From assembly GCA_001874265.1 (NCBI GenBank), contig MPDD01000029.1, positions 1 through 33,542 on the forward strand: a stretch of 33,542 nucleotides of DNA, written 5' to 3'. Shown here piece by piece: positions 7,546 through 16,796 of this stretch; the stretch's first letter is position 1; every line of letters starts with the position of its first letter. The translations under genes were made by a program, and so were the position numbers. Source of the DNA: Bacteroidetes bacterium MedPE-SWsnd-G1 (GTDB lineage Bacteria > Bacteroidota > Bacteroidia > Flavobacteriales > Flavobacteriaceae). The notes beneath the pieces are model-generated. The model had not been told where the DNA came from, searched no databases, and worked only from the letters and a program-made list of their open reading frames with translations.

Positions 7546-8115
7546 TTAATATTTTAACATTTCTTGGTGGAACTTATGAACAGGAAATCCCATTACATTA
7601 AAGTAACTTCCTTCAATTTTTTCTACACCGATATAACCTATCCAATCTTGTATTCCATAACTCCCAGCTTTGTCAAATGGCTGAAAATTATCAACATAGT
7701 ATTCTATTTCATTTTTACTTAAATCCTTAAAATAAACTTTGGTAACATCGTTTATTATTTTAATAGAATTCGTTGTTTTAAAGCAAATAGAGGTAATAAC
7801 TTCATGCATATTTCCCGAAAGTTGACTTAGAATTTTAATTGCATCGTTTCTATCTTTGGGCTTTCCAATTGCCTCATTATTCAGCCAGACAATAGTATCT
7901 GAAGTTATTAGTAAGTCATTGTTGTTTAAATCAGTGAAAGGTTCTGATTTTAATTTGGCAAGGAAATCTGTTATTTCCGTTCCTTTGAGAACGTGAGGGA
8001 ATACTTCTTCAATTTCTCTTACGTCAATTTTGAAATCGAGTTGTAGATCTTTTAGAAATTGTTGTCTTCTTGGTGATCCAGAAGCAAGAATGATGTTGTA
8101 TTTATTAAGTTTCAA
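7546..8115 (-). CDS. maf: Maf-family nucleoside triphosphate pyrophosphatase
   Basis: This 189-residue house-cleaning enzyme hydrolyses non-canonical or excess NTPs to the monophosphate and pyrophosphate. The family signature LASGSPRR is at residues 10-17, the catalytic acid is in TSDTIVWL (Asp73), GKP is at 84-86, and the C-terminal segment is GSYFNVMGFPV. The last segment and FDKAGSYGIQ resemble the dTTP/UTP-type branch. The start codon is TTG at 8113-8115; no in-frame ATG or GTG lies between it and the previous stop, and the family N-terminus matches here. It lies 16 bases after the UbiA gene, in a probable smpB-UbiA-maf operon. Confidence 0.92.
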   Translation of the reverse strand: MKLNKYNIILASGSPRRQQFLKDLQLDFKIDVREIEEVFPHVLKGTEITDFLAKLKSEPFTDLNNNDLLITSDTIVWLNNEAIGKPKDRNDAIKILSQLSGNMHEVITSICFKTTNSIKIINDVTKVYFKDLSKNEIEYYVDNFQPFDKAGSYGIQDWIGYIGVEKIEGSYFNVMGFPVHKFHQEMLKY

Positions 8116-8131
8116 TTTTTTGATTCTTGAA

Positions 8132-9013
8132 TTAAAATGTAAAAATAGATAGAATTCCTATAAGCATAATTAATTTTAAAATAAGACTGGAATTGGAATA
8201 GTCTCTTTTAGTTTTTGCGCCATACAACTTAAATATAAAATAAAGCATTGCCGGTAGTAATGAAATCAAGGAATAATAGAATAAATACTCGTTAAATCGT
8301 TTAATTCGAAATATTAATAATGTTAGAATTATAAATAATATTATACTGATACCTAAGGTTAAATCCCGTGTTCGTTTTACACCAATTATAATTGGAAGTG
8401 TCGTGAAGTTTAATTTGAAATCGCCATTAATATCTTCTATATCTTTTATTAATTCTCGGATAAGATTTATCCAAAAAGCAAACAAAGCATAATAGTTAAT
8501 TAACTGAAATTCTATAGAGTTAAATTCAATTTTTTCGAATAGTGAAATTATGAAAACACTTGAACTAACGAGCAAAGCTACAACCAAATTCCCTATGATT
8601 GGTATCGATTTTAAATATTTGGAATAAACGACTAAACATAGAGCAAGTCCTAAGAAATAGAATGTTAGAGCAGCGGAATTATTATTTACGGCAGCGATAA
8701 ACCCTGCTGTAATTCCAATTGTGAAAAAGCTAATGGAAGTCTTGTTTGCAATGTTTTCGGAAATAAAGGATCCTATATATACTTTATTGGGTTTATTTAT
8801 GAGGTCCGCTTTTATATCAATAATATCATTATAAATGTAGCCGCCTGCTGAAATAAATGCTATACCCACTGTGAATAAAACAAAATTTAAGAAAGAGAAA
8901 CTAGAATTTTCTATAAACGAAGGTGTTAAATAGTATTTAATTAATACTAAAGTAGCAATGCCAAGTACTAGGTTTTTCCATCTAATTAATTGAAAGAAAA
9001 CCTTATAGTTCAT
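8132..9013 (-). CDS. UbiA-family prenyltransferase (geranylgeranylglycerol-phosphate geranylgeranyltransferase-like)
   Basis: This 293-residue polytopic membrane protein has about eight or nine hydrophobic segments and both aspartate-rich motifs of the UbiA superfamily: NDIIDIKAD at residues 62-70 and DIEDINGD at 191-198. These bind the Mg-diphosphate of the prenyl donor. In Flavobacteriaceae this gene is usually annotated as geranylgeranylglycerol-phosphate geranylgeranyltransferase, but the acceptor cannot be read from the motifs; menaquinone-type or other aromatic acceptors are alternatives. The ATG overlaps the smpB stop by one base (TAATG), and maf follows after 16 bases. Confidence 0.85.
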   Translation of the reverse strand: MNYKVFFQLIRWKNLVLGIATLVLIKYYLTPSFIENSSFSFLNFVLFTVGIAFISAGGYIYNDIIDIKADLINKPNKVYIGSFISENIANKTSISFFTIGITAGFIAAVNNNSAALTFYFLGLALCLVVYSKYLKSIPIIGNLVVALLVSSSVFIISLFEKIEFNSIEFQLINYYALFAFWINLIRELIKDIEDINGDFKLNFTTLPIIIGVKRTRDLTLGISIILFIILTLLIFRIKRFNEYLFYYSLISLLPAMLYFIFKLYGAKTKRDYSNSSLILKLIMLIGILSIFTF

Positions 9014-9468
9014 TAAAAATTCTTTTTTATACGAGCTAAGTCACGCTTGTTATCGCGGTCTTTCATAGATTCTCGCTTATCGTACAGTTTTTTTCCTCTA
9101 CATAAGGCGATATTTAATTTTGCCCAACCTTTATCAGTCATAAATAACTTTAATGGAACGATGGTTAAACCAACGTTTTGAATCTCTTTACGAAGCTTTT
9201 TTAATTCTCGTTTGTTAAGTAAAAGTTTACGGGCGCTTTTTGGTTTATGATTGTAAAAATTACCATGAGAATACTCCTCTATAAACATGTTAATAACGAA
9301 CAATTCTCCGGCTTCATTAAATTCACAAAAACTCTCTGTAATCCTTGCTTTACTTTGTCTGACACTCTTTATTTCTGTACCGCTTAATTTAATTCCAGCA
9401 ACATATTCGTCTAGAATTTCATATTCGAAACGAGCTTTTTTATTCTGGATATTAATCTTTGCTTGCAT
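9013..9468 (-). CDS. smpB: SsrA-binding protein SmpB
   Basis: This 151-residue RNA-binding protein brings tmRNA to stalled ribosomes in trans-translation. Conserved blocks are present in order: NKKARFEYEI, GIKLSGTEIKSVR, NMFIEEYSHGN, KRELKKL, VGLTIVPLKLF, WAKLNIALCRGKKLYDKRE and the basic tail KDRDNKRDLARIKKNF. The length is typical. The -7 box TACATTTG at 9474-9481 ends only five bases before the ATG, so the transcript may have little or no leader. The gene appears to head the smpB-UbiA-maf operon. The tmRNA gene itself is not in this window. Confidence 0.96.
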   Translation of the reverse strand: MQAKINIQNKKARFEYEILDEYVAGIKLSGTEIKSVRQSKARITESFCEFNEAGELFVINMFIEEYSHGNFYNHKPKSARKLLLNKRELKKLRKEIQNVGLTIVPLKLFMTDKGWAKLNIALCRGKKLYDKRESMKDRDNKRDLARIKKNF

Positions 9469-9473
9469 GGGTG

Positions 9474-9481
9474 CAAATGTA
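9474..9481 (-). promoter_or_regulatory. smpB: -7 promoter box directly before smpB
   Basis: The minus strand reads TACATTTGC, a full match to the Bacteroidota -7 box, with only CACCC between the box and the ATG at 9468. Transcription would start at or very near the start codon. A CAA (TTG on the minus strand) at 9512-9514 is 30 bases away, farther than normal. Confidence 0.5.
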
Positions 9482-9524
9482 TGGAATTACGGAGTAAATC
9501 CTATTTCTTAACAACCGATTATAT

Positions 9525-10901
9525 TTATTGAGAATTCAATTTTTTAATCTGTTTTGCTAAGTATGGAGATGATAAATAAGTGAAACTATTTGAAACGACA
9601 CCTCTTTTATCAATTAAAATTGTTCTTGGTTCAGAACTTTTAACAAAATTATGAGCTGTACTACTTTTTGTTAAATAGTACTGATTTCCAATTTTATGAT
9701 CAACAACATTGCTATAAGGTGAAGGATTTAAGTTAATACCTATAAAATGAATATTAGGGAATTCTTTTTCTAAATATTTCACTCGTTTAATTAACATGTT
9801 AGGGCTTATAATTTCTGGAGACCAGAAATATACAACGGACTCCTTATTTTTGATCAATTTATTGATGTTTAACACATTGTTTTTAGTGTCAGCGATTTCG
9901 AAATTATCTAAACTAGTATTGTGCGTAATTTTATTACAATCATCAATTAATATATTTACTTTATCAATATATTCTTTATCCGTACAGTTCTCCATAAATA
10001 TTTCTAATCCGACCGGATCTACAGAGCAAGATTGACTACTTCTTCTAAAATCGTTGTACAATGCATGATACATTAACATATCTCTAGTTGGTTCAAAAGA
10101 AATATGTTCAATAATAACGTCTAACCTATTTTTTAATGTAATACGTCTATTTTCTGAATCCGTTAAAGCTAAACCATATAAATAATTGTTTACATAATTA
10201 TAAAATGGTGAGTAAGACGCTAAATCCTCATTGTTTAAATCGACTTTATTTCTATAATCGAAATACGTATTAGAAAGTGCTAGTTTATCCTCAACTTTAT
10301 GCGGATTGTCAAATTTCCACGAATATTTCTCTTTTCTTAGGTATAGAGGATAGTTAATAGCAACTTGTGCTAACTCATCAAACTTTTTACTAATAGGAAC
10401 ACCAGATTCCTTAAGTTGTTCATATAAAAAGTTGTTTAGAGACTCAGCCTGCGCAACCTTTTCTTCAAATTGTTTGCTTTCTAACTTGTAATAAGGACCA
10501 AACATATGTTCGTCCTTTTCATTTTGTAAGTATAAAGAAATTAAAAAATTATTTTTTTCCGATCCTCGTCCACTAAAAACCAAAGATTCATCAAAATCCC
10601 AAGTATTTAATCGAATCAAAAGACTGTCTTTTGGTTCAATGTAAACGTATTGAAATTCTATGGCATGTTTAAATCCATATAAGCCTTCTTTATCTACGAT
10701 TATTTCCGCAAGAAAAGTATTGTCTTTATCTAGGTAAAAAGTATCTATGGCAACCTCATTTTTTGTTAAAGTCACAAATTTTTGACGTGGATTTACAATT
10801 TGTCCGCCAAAATATGTGGCTTCACAAACTTCACTGGCGCTACTACAGCTTAAGAGTGTAATAAGAACACAGGTAATCGCTATGAGGTTTTTGTAGTGCA
10901 T
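9525..10901 (-). CDS. Lipoprotein with a degenerate thioredoxin-like C-terminal domain
   Basis: This 458-residue protein has a signal peptide with lipobox LLSC (lipidated Cys19) and Ser residues after it, so it is probably anchored in an outer or inner membrane leaflet facing the periplasm. Residues 25-110 look like the beta-rich N-terminal domain of Bacteroidota TlpA/AhpC-TSA lipoproteins. The middle is helical. Residues 350-458 follow the thioredoxin-like pattern: VVYFWSPEIIS for the active-site strand and helix, FIGINL, then SSEPRTILIDKRGVV for the cis-proline region. The CxxC cysteines are replaced (Ile364 and Pro367), so disulfide chemistry at that site is not possible. The gene is probably monocistronic, with a -7 box at 10930-10937. 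The role is unknown. Confidence 0.75.
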   Translation of the reverse strand: MHYKNLIAITCVLITLLSCSSASEVCEATYFGGQIVNPRQKFVTLTKNEVAIDTFYLDKDNTFLAEIIVDKEGLYGFKHAIEFQYVYIEPKDSLLIRLNTWDFDESLVFSGRGSEKNNFLISLYLQNEKDEHMFGPYYKLESKQFEEKVAQAESLNNFLYEQLKESGVPISKKFDELAQVAINYPLYLRKEKYSWKFDNPHKVEDKLALSNTYFDYRNKVDLNNEDLASYSPFYNYVNNYLYGLALTDSENRRITLKNRLDVIIEHISFEPTRDMLMYHALYNDFRRSSQSCSVDPVGLEIFMENCTDKEYIDKVNILIDDCNKITHNTSLDNFEIADTKNNVLNINKLIKNKESVVYFWSPEIISPNMLIKRVKYLEKEFPNIHFIGINLNPSPYSNVVDHKIGNQYYLTKSSTAHNFVKSSEPRTILIDKRGVVSNSFTYLSSPYLAKQIKKLNSQ

Positions 10902-10929
10902 TTAGTAAATTGTAATGTTGTTTAACAGA

Positions 10930-10937
10930 CAAAAATA
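10930..10937 (-). promoter_or_regulatory. -7 promoter box of the thioredoxin-like lipoprotein gene
   Basis: The minus strand reads TATTTTTG (TAnnTTTG), 28 bases before the ATG at 10901. It lies in the 192-base divergent gap shared with the ABC-F gene. No -33 element is clear. Confidence 0.45.
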
Positions 10938-11054
10938 CAATTTAGTCGATGCCATGGTGTTAAACAGATGTTAAAAATATACAAATGAATTCAAATGAGA
11001 ATTCGATGTGAAAGTATACAAATGAGAGTCAATGGAGTCTTAAAAAAGTGGTAA

Positions 11055-12719
<1,665 letters not shown>

Positions 12720-12721
12720 AT

Positions 12722-12749
12722 AAAAAGGGAAGCATTTGCTTCCCTTTTT
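12722..12749. terminator. Bidirectional Rho-independent terminator
   Basis: A near-perfect inverted repeat, AAAAAGGGAAGCA (12722-12734) with TGCTTCCCTTTTT (12737-12749), forms a GGGAAGC stem flanked by A- and T-runs. It separates the ABC-F gene (+) from the convergent Spy-like gene (-), whose stop codon begins at its edge. Confidence 0.92.
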
Positions 12750-13219
12750 TATTTCTTTTCATTTACTTCTTCTGCTTCTTTTCGTTTTCTATACTGTTCA
12801 AGTATTTTACGATTAAAATCACCTTCGGCTTTATGAAGTTTTAATAATTTTTTGGCAGGTAATATGTCTTCCAATTTACTAAACATTAAAGCCTGTTCTT
12901 TCTGCATTTCAGAATCTTGTTTTAATAATTTATCTAAAATCACTTGAGCCTCTTCATTGCTCATTGCGTTTAGTTTTTCAGGATTATTTAAATCACCCCT
13001 TAATTTTCTATTTACGCTGTGTCTGATTTTACGGATATTATCATAATGTAAATTGTAGATTGGCCAAAATTTCTCCGCTTCACCGGCTGTCAATTCTAAA
13101 ATCTCCGTTATGTAGCCAATTTTAAGAGATTTAAATTTACTCATCTTCTTTTCTTGAGCGAAGGATGATAAGCCTATAGATAAAGTGAGCACTAAAATAA
13201 AGATTGTTTTAAATTTCAT
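12749..13219 (-). CDS. Small periplasmic helical protein, Spy/CpxP-like (third gene of ECF sigma operon)
   Basis: This 156-residue protein has a signal peptide (cleavage near SFAQ, residue 22) and then an all-helical, highly charged chain. Its segment YITEILELTAGEAEKFWPIYN resembles the LTxxQ-type motif of Spy/CpxP periplasmic chaperones, and such proteins next to flavobacterial ECF sigma genes are often annotated as 'sensor of ECF-type sigma factor'. It follows the anti-sigma-like gene by 10 bases. A plausible role is a periplasmic stress sensor or chaperone that feeds into the anti-sigma protein; this is inference from context. The C-terminal 30 residues are a Lys/Glu-rich helix. Confidence 0.75.
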   Translation of the reverse strand: MKFKTIFILVLTLSIGLSSFAQEKKMSKFKSLKIGYITEILELTAGEAEKFWPIYNLHYDNIRKIRHSVNRKLRGDLNNPEKLNAMSNEEAQVILDKLLKQDSEMQKEQALMFSKLEDILPAKKLLKLHKAEGDFNRKILEQYRKRKEAEEVNEKK

Positions 13220-13229
13220 GTTCGTTTAT

Positions 13230-13829
13230 TTAATCATTTAAAATTAGAGACTCTATATTAACGTTATCTAAATAATCTAAAAGATCATCTTCGTTATAAG
13301 AATCGTAAATGTCGTAGTTGTCTGGGTTTAAATCGTCGTAAAGTGTTGCAACTTCATAACTATTTACTTCCATTTCTCCTTCTGAAATCCAATTTTCAAT
13401 TTCGGTAGAACTCAAGGAAGAAAAATCTAAATTACTTGAACTAGTGAATATTTGCAAAGTAAATAACAGGGCTAAACTAGCAGCAATAGCCACAGTTGCA
13501 ATCCACTTTCGTTTAGAAGTGTTTAGTTCTATTACTTTAGGTTCTTGGTTTAATTTTTCAAATACGTTAGATTCTAAAGTGTCAAAATACCCATTTGGAA
13601 CCGAATTGTTCTCTTGATTAATTCCGTCAATAACAGTATCTTCTATAGTTGTAAAATATGAAGATGGTGTGTTAAATGAATTTGTTTTATTAAATCTTGC
13701 GAGAATTTTTGTCTCATTAAAATTGGAATCGAAAGAATTTAAATATTCGACAGGAGTGCTAAAGCCTTTATCAAGACTTTTTAACTCATATAGTACTGGA
13801 GCGATATTTTTAAATTCTTTTTTCTTCAT
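13230..13829 (-). CDS. Probable anti-sigma factor, single-pass membrane protein
   Basis: This 199-residue protein has one transmembrane segment at about residues 108-128 (KWIATVAIAASLALLF), giving a cytoplasmic N-terminal half and a periplasmic, very acidic C-terminal tail (many Asp/Glu/Tyr in 150-199). The N-terminal half holds three similar motifs, FSTPVEYL (23-30), FNTPSSYF (52-59) and SVPNGYF (76-82), each followed by an acidic helix. Lying 33 bases after an ECF sigma gene and before a periplasmic sensor-like gene, it is most likely the cognate membrane anti-sigma factor. No zinc-binding HxxxCxxC motif of the ZAS class is seen, so binding to sigma would be by another surface. Function is inferred from topology and position. 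Confidence 0.72.
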   Translation of the reverse strand: MKKKEFKNIAPVLYELKSLDKGFSTPVEYLNSFDSNFNETKILARFNKTNSFNTPSSYFTTIEDTVIDGINQENNSVPNGYFDTLESNVFEKLNQEPKVIELNTSKRKWIATVAIAASLALLFTLQIFTSSSNLDFSSLSSTEIENWISEGEMEVNSYEVATLYDDLNPDNYDIYDSYNEDDLLDYLDNVNIESLILND

Positions 13830-13862
13830 CTTAATACTTAGACGTTTATATTGTGCAACGGT

Positions 13863-14405
13863 TTAATTTGAGGTAACAAATTTTTCAATTTTTTTTACTG
13901 CATGAAAATAAGAGGCTTTTAAAGCTCCAACACTTGTGTCTAAAATTTCTGATATTTCTGAGTATTTCATTTCATCAAAATACTTCATATTAAATACAAG
14001 TTGTTGTTTTTGTGGCAGCGTGGCAATTGCTTTTTGTAGTAAAATCTGAATTTCAGATCCATTATAAAAGGAATCTGCATGTAATGAATCTGCAAGTTGT
14101 TGCTGATATTCTGTAATGTCTACTGCTTTTTGTTTTGCACGCTTATTAATAAACGTAATAGACTCATTGGTTGCAATTCTATACATCCAAGAATAGATTT
14201 TGCTATCCTCTTTAAAATTGTCAATATTTCGATAAACCTTCACAAAGGTGTTCTGTAAAACGTCGTCTGCATCGTCATGAGAAATCACAATTTTTCGAAT
14301 ATGCCAATACAAGCGCTCTTTATAAAGCGACATTAAAGAACGAAAAGCACTTTCTTGAGTGCTTTTGTTTTTTAGTGCTTGTATTAATTCTTGTTCTTCT
14401 AACAC
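13863..14405 (-). CDS. ECF-type RNA polymerase sigma factor
   Basis: This 180-residue sigma-70 family, extracytoplasmic-function regulator has region 2 at about residues 25-92 (DDADDVLQNTFVKVYRNID for region 2.2 and SWMYRIATNESI for 2.3/2.4). Region 4 is at about 120-176, with the helix-turn-helix YSEISEILDTSVGALKASYFHAVKKI. There is no C-terminal extension. The start is GTG at 14403-14405; the next internal Met is residue 25, which would cut into region 2. It heads a three-gene set with a membrane anti-sigma-like protein and a periplasmic Spy-like protein. Its regulon is unknown, and I see no consensus -7 box in the 56 bases upstream. Confidence 0.93.
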   Translation of the reverse strand: MLEEQELIQALKNKSTQESAFRSLMSLYKERLYWHIRKIVISHDDADDVLQNTFVKVYRNIDNFKEDSKIYSWMYRIATNESITFINKRAKQKAVDITEYQQQLADSLHADSFYNGSEIQILLQKAIATLPQKQQLVFNMKYFDEMKYSEISEILDTSVGALKASYFHAVKKIEKFVTSN

Positions 14406-14461
14406 AATTCTTGATTAGTTTTGTTTTAGACGAAAAAAAATACAGAAAGTTTAATCTAGCT

Positions 14462-15916
14462 TTATTTTTTCGCTAAAAATTTTCTCTTAGAATACCCAAA
14501 TAATCGCTCGTCTTTAATGATTTCGGAAATTCCTTCAGGAAGCATTTTTTCCCAACCTTCAACCCCGTTCTTAATCATTTCAAACACTTTTCTAGAGAAT
14601 ATATCTAAGATTTCTGGATCGTAATTATCAATATCTACAACTTTACCGTTGTATTTAAAGAATTTATACAATTCCTTCATTCTAGGATGAACTTTTAATG
14701 TTTCACTTGTAATGGTATTTCCAGTTTCAGCATCTTTTAATGGGTATAAATAAATCTTTAAGTCTTTAAAGAATAATTTTCCGAATGCTTCTAATATGCC
14801 ACCACTTAAATTTCTATAATACTTTTCATCAAAAATTTGAACTAAGTTATAAACGCCCATTGCAAGACCCATACGTTTCTTAGTAAATTCAGAGAAGTAT
14901 TCTACCAATTTGTAATATTCAGAGAAGTCTGATATCATAACATATTGTCCAAGAGAACAGAGTAATTCTGCACGGTCTAAGAAATCTCGTTCGTTAATTT
15001 CACCTTCTGCAGAAAGATTACTTAAGGTAATTTCAAAAATTATTTTCGTGTTTTTTTCGTCTACACTTTTCTCAGCATAAAAAAGCTCAGTAGCACGTTC
15101 GAAAATGTCCATATTTACCTTAGTTACAGGTCTAAAACTACCTCTAAGGGTTAATATGTTCTTCTTATAAAGTTGTTGTGCAGGTAATAAATTGTTTCCG
15201 TCTGGTCCAAACATTACGGCATTTGTCATGCCGTTTTTTACCAGTTGTAAACTCATTAATCTATTGTCTACATAAGCAAATCGAGGTCCAGAGAAATTAA
15301 TCATATCAATTTCTATCTGATCTTTATCTAAATTATCATAGAGAGATTTTAACAAATCCTTCGGAGTGTCATGCAGATAAAAACCACCATAGACAAGATT
15401 TACACCAAGTGTTCCAAGGGTTTCTTGTTGTAGTTTAGCATCATTTTCTTTAAATCGAATGTGCAAAATTATTTCATTGTAATCCTCTAAAGGATCTAAT
15501 TGAAATTTAACACCTACCCATCCGTGACCTTTAAATTTCTTAGCAAAATCTATTGTTGCAACAGTATTTGCGTAAGAAAAGAATAAAGTGTTTTGGTATT
15601 TTTTTCGACTTAAACGGTCTTCCATTAAGTGAATCTCGTGCGTCAACATTCTTTTTAAACGAGATTCGGTAACATACCTTTGATCATCTTCAATACCATA
15701 TATGGCATCAGAAAAGTCTTTGTCATAAGCACTCATCGCTTTCGCAATTGTTCCAGAAGCACCACCTGCCCTAAAAAAGTTACGAACAGTTTCTTGGCCC
15801 GCGCCAATTTCTGCAAACGTTCCGTAAATATTGTCGTTTAAATTGACCCTTAAGGCCTTTCTTTTCGAAGAAGGAGCACTGTCTATTTTTTTATCACCTT
15901 TAGAAACTGAAGACAT
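14462..15916 (-). CDS. Conserved protein of unknown function (FAEIGAGQE family)
   Basis: This 484-residue protein has no signal peptide and no membrane helix, so it is presumably cytoplasmic. The N-terminal part carries a very conserved block TFAEIGAGQETVRNFFRAGG followed by ASGTIAKAMSAYDKDFSDAIYG. From memory this block marks a family spread over many bacterial phyla that is frequently misannotated as 'TonB-dependent receptor' or 'nicotinate-nucleotide adenylyltransferase'. Neither name fits: there are no barrel strands or plug and no HxGH nucleotidyltransferase motif. I recognise no catalytic signature. It stands alone and is divergent from an MBL-fold hydrolase, with overlapping promoters. 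Its conservation suggests a general function. Confidence 0.85.
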   Translation of the reverse strand: MSSVSKGDKKIDSAPSSKRKALRVNLNDNIYGTFAEIGAGQETVRNFFRAGGASGTIAKAMSAYDKDFSDAIYGIEDDQRYVTESRLKRMLTHEIHLMEDRLSRKKYQNTLFFSYANTVATIDFAKKFKGHGWVGVKFQLDPLEDYNEIILHIRFKENDAKLQQETLGTLGVNLVYGGFYLHDTPKDLLKSLYDNLDKDQIEIDMINFSGPRFAYVDNRLMSLQLVKNGMTNAVMFGPDGNNLLPAQQLYKKNILTLRGSFRPVTKVNMDIFERATELFYAEKSVDEKNTKIIFEITLSNLSAEGEINERDFLDRAELLCSLGQYVMISDFSEYYKLVEYFSEFTKKRMGLAMGVYNLVQIFDEKYYRNLSGGILEAFGKLFFKDLKIYLYPLKDAETGNTITSETLKVHPRMKELYKFFKYNGKVVDIDNYDPEILDIFSRKVFEMIKNGVEGWEKMLPEGISEIIKDERLFGYSKRKFLAKK

Positions 15917-15936
15917 AGTATGTAAAGTTTTATTTC

Positions 15937-15966
15937 TTGTACAAAAGTAACAATTTCCTATATTTG
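15937..15966 (+). promoter_or_regulatory. Promoter of the MBL-fold hydrolase gene (-33 and -7)
   Basis: TTG at 15937-15939 and TATATTTG at 15959-15966 are 19 bases apart, which matches the Bacteroidota pattern TTG-N(17-23)-TAnnTTTG. The -7 box ends 22 bases before the TTG start at 15989. It overlaps the promoter of the divergent gene. Confidence 0.65.
15942..15949 (-). promoter_or_regulatory. -7 promoter box of the divergent unknown-function gene
   Basis: The minus strand reads TACTTTTG, a full TAnnTTTG match, 25 bases before the ATG at 15916. It sits inside the spacer of the opposite promoter (15937-15966), so the two polymerases could not bind at once. Confidence 0.55.
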
Positions 15967-15988
15967 AGATTGTATTTATTCGTTAAAA

Positions 15989-16768
15989 TTGAAGAAAAAG
16001 TCAAAAATTAAAATCTCATTTTTAGGAACGGGAACTTCTCAAGGAATTCCTATTATTGGCAGTACGCATCCAGTTTGTCTATCAACAGATAAGAGAGATA
16101 AAAGATTGCGAGTTTCGATATTGTTAGAATGGGATGAAAATTGTTTCGTGATAGATTGCGGTCCAGATTTTCGTTATCAGATGTTACGTGCCCAAGTTTC
16201 TAACTTAAATGGAGTTCTTTTTACGCACGAACATGCGGACCACGTAGCTGGTTTAGATGATATTAGGCCTTTTGTGTTTAAAATAGGGGCAATGCCAATT
16301 TTTGGTTTTAAAAGGGTTCTAGACGATTTAAAAAAAAGGTTTGCGTACATATTTGAAACAAAGAATCGGTATCCCGGAGCACCAAAGGTTGTTGTTAATG
16401 AAATTGAATTATCTCCATTTGAATTAGGGGGTAAAACGATTATTCCAATTGAAGTGATGCATGGTAAACTCTCAGTTTGTGGTTATAGGATTGAAAATTT
16501 CGCTTATTTAACGGATGTAAAAACAATTTCAGAGATTGAAAAGGATAAACTGAAAGGGTTAGATGTATTGGTTTTAAGTGCTCTTAGAATTGAACCACAT
16601 TATTCACATTTAAATCTTGAGGAGGCGCTGCACTTAATTGAAGAGCTAAAGCCTCAGAAAGCATATTTATCACATATAAGTCATAAATTAGGATTTCATG
16701 CGGAGGTTGAAAAACAATTGCCTAAAAATGTTTTCTTGGCTTATGATGAGTTAATGATAGAAGTATAA
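15989..16768 (+). CDS. MBL-fold metallo-hydrolase (PhnP-like)
   Basis: This 259-residue metallo-beta-lactamase-fold hydrolase has the N-terminal strand ISFLGTGTSQGIP and the metal-binding motif HEHADH at residues 80-85. Further ligands probably lie in VMHGK, YLTDV and the C-terminal LSHISH. The architecture is that of PhnP / phosphoribosyl cyclic phosphodiesterase-like proteins, but no phn genes are nearby, so the substrate is open; a housekeeping phosphodiesterase role is likely. The start is TTG 15989, because no ATG or GTG lies between it and the conserved first strand, and homologues begin almost at this strand. A good promoter sits 22 bases upstream. The gene is convergent with the esterase gene, with only 28 bases and no clear hairpin between them. 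Confidence 0.88.
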   Translation: MKKKSKIKISFLGTGTSQGIPIIGSTHPVCLSTDKRDKRLRVSILLEWDENCFVIDCGPDFRYQMLRAQVSNLNGVLFTHEHADHVAGLDDIRPFVFKIGAMPIFGFKRVLDDLKKRFAYIFETKNRYPGAPKVVVNEIELSPFELGGKTIIPIEVMHGKLSVCGYRIENFAYLTDVKTISEIEKDKLKGLDVLVLSALRIEPHYSHLNLEEALHLIEELKPQKAYLSHISHKLGFHAEVEKQLPKNVFLAYDELMIEV

Positions 16769-16796
16769 TAAGTTTTATTATAAATGAATTTGAAGT

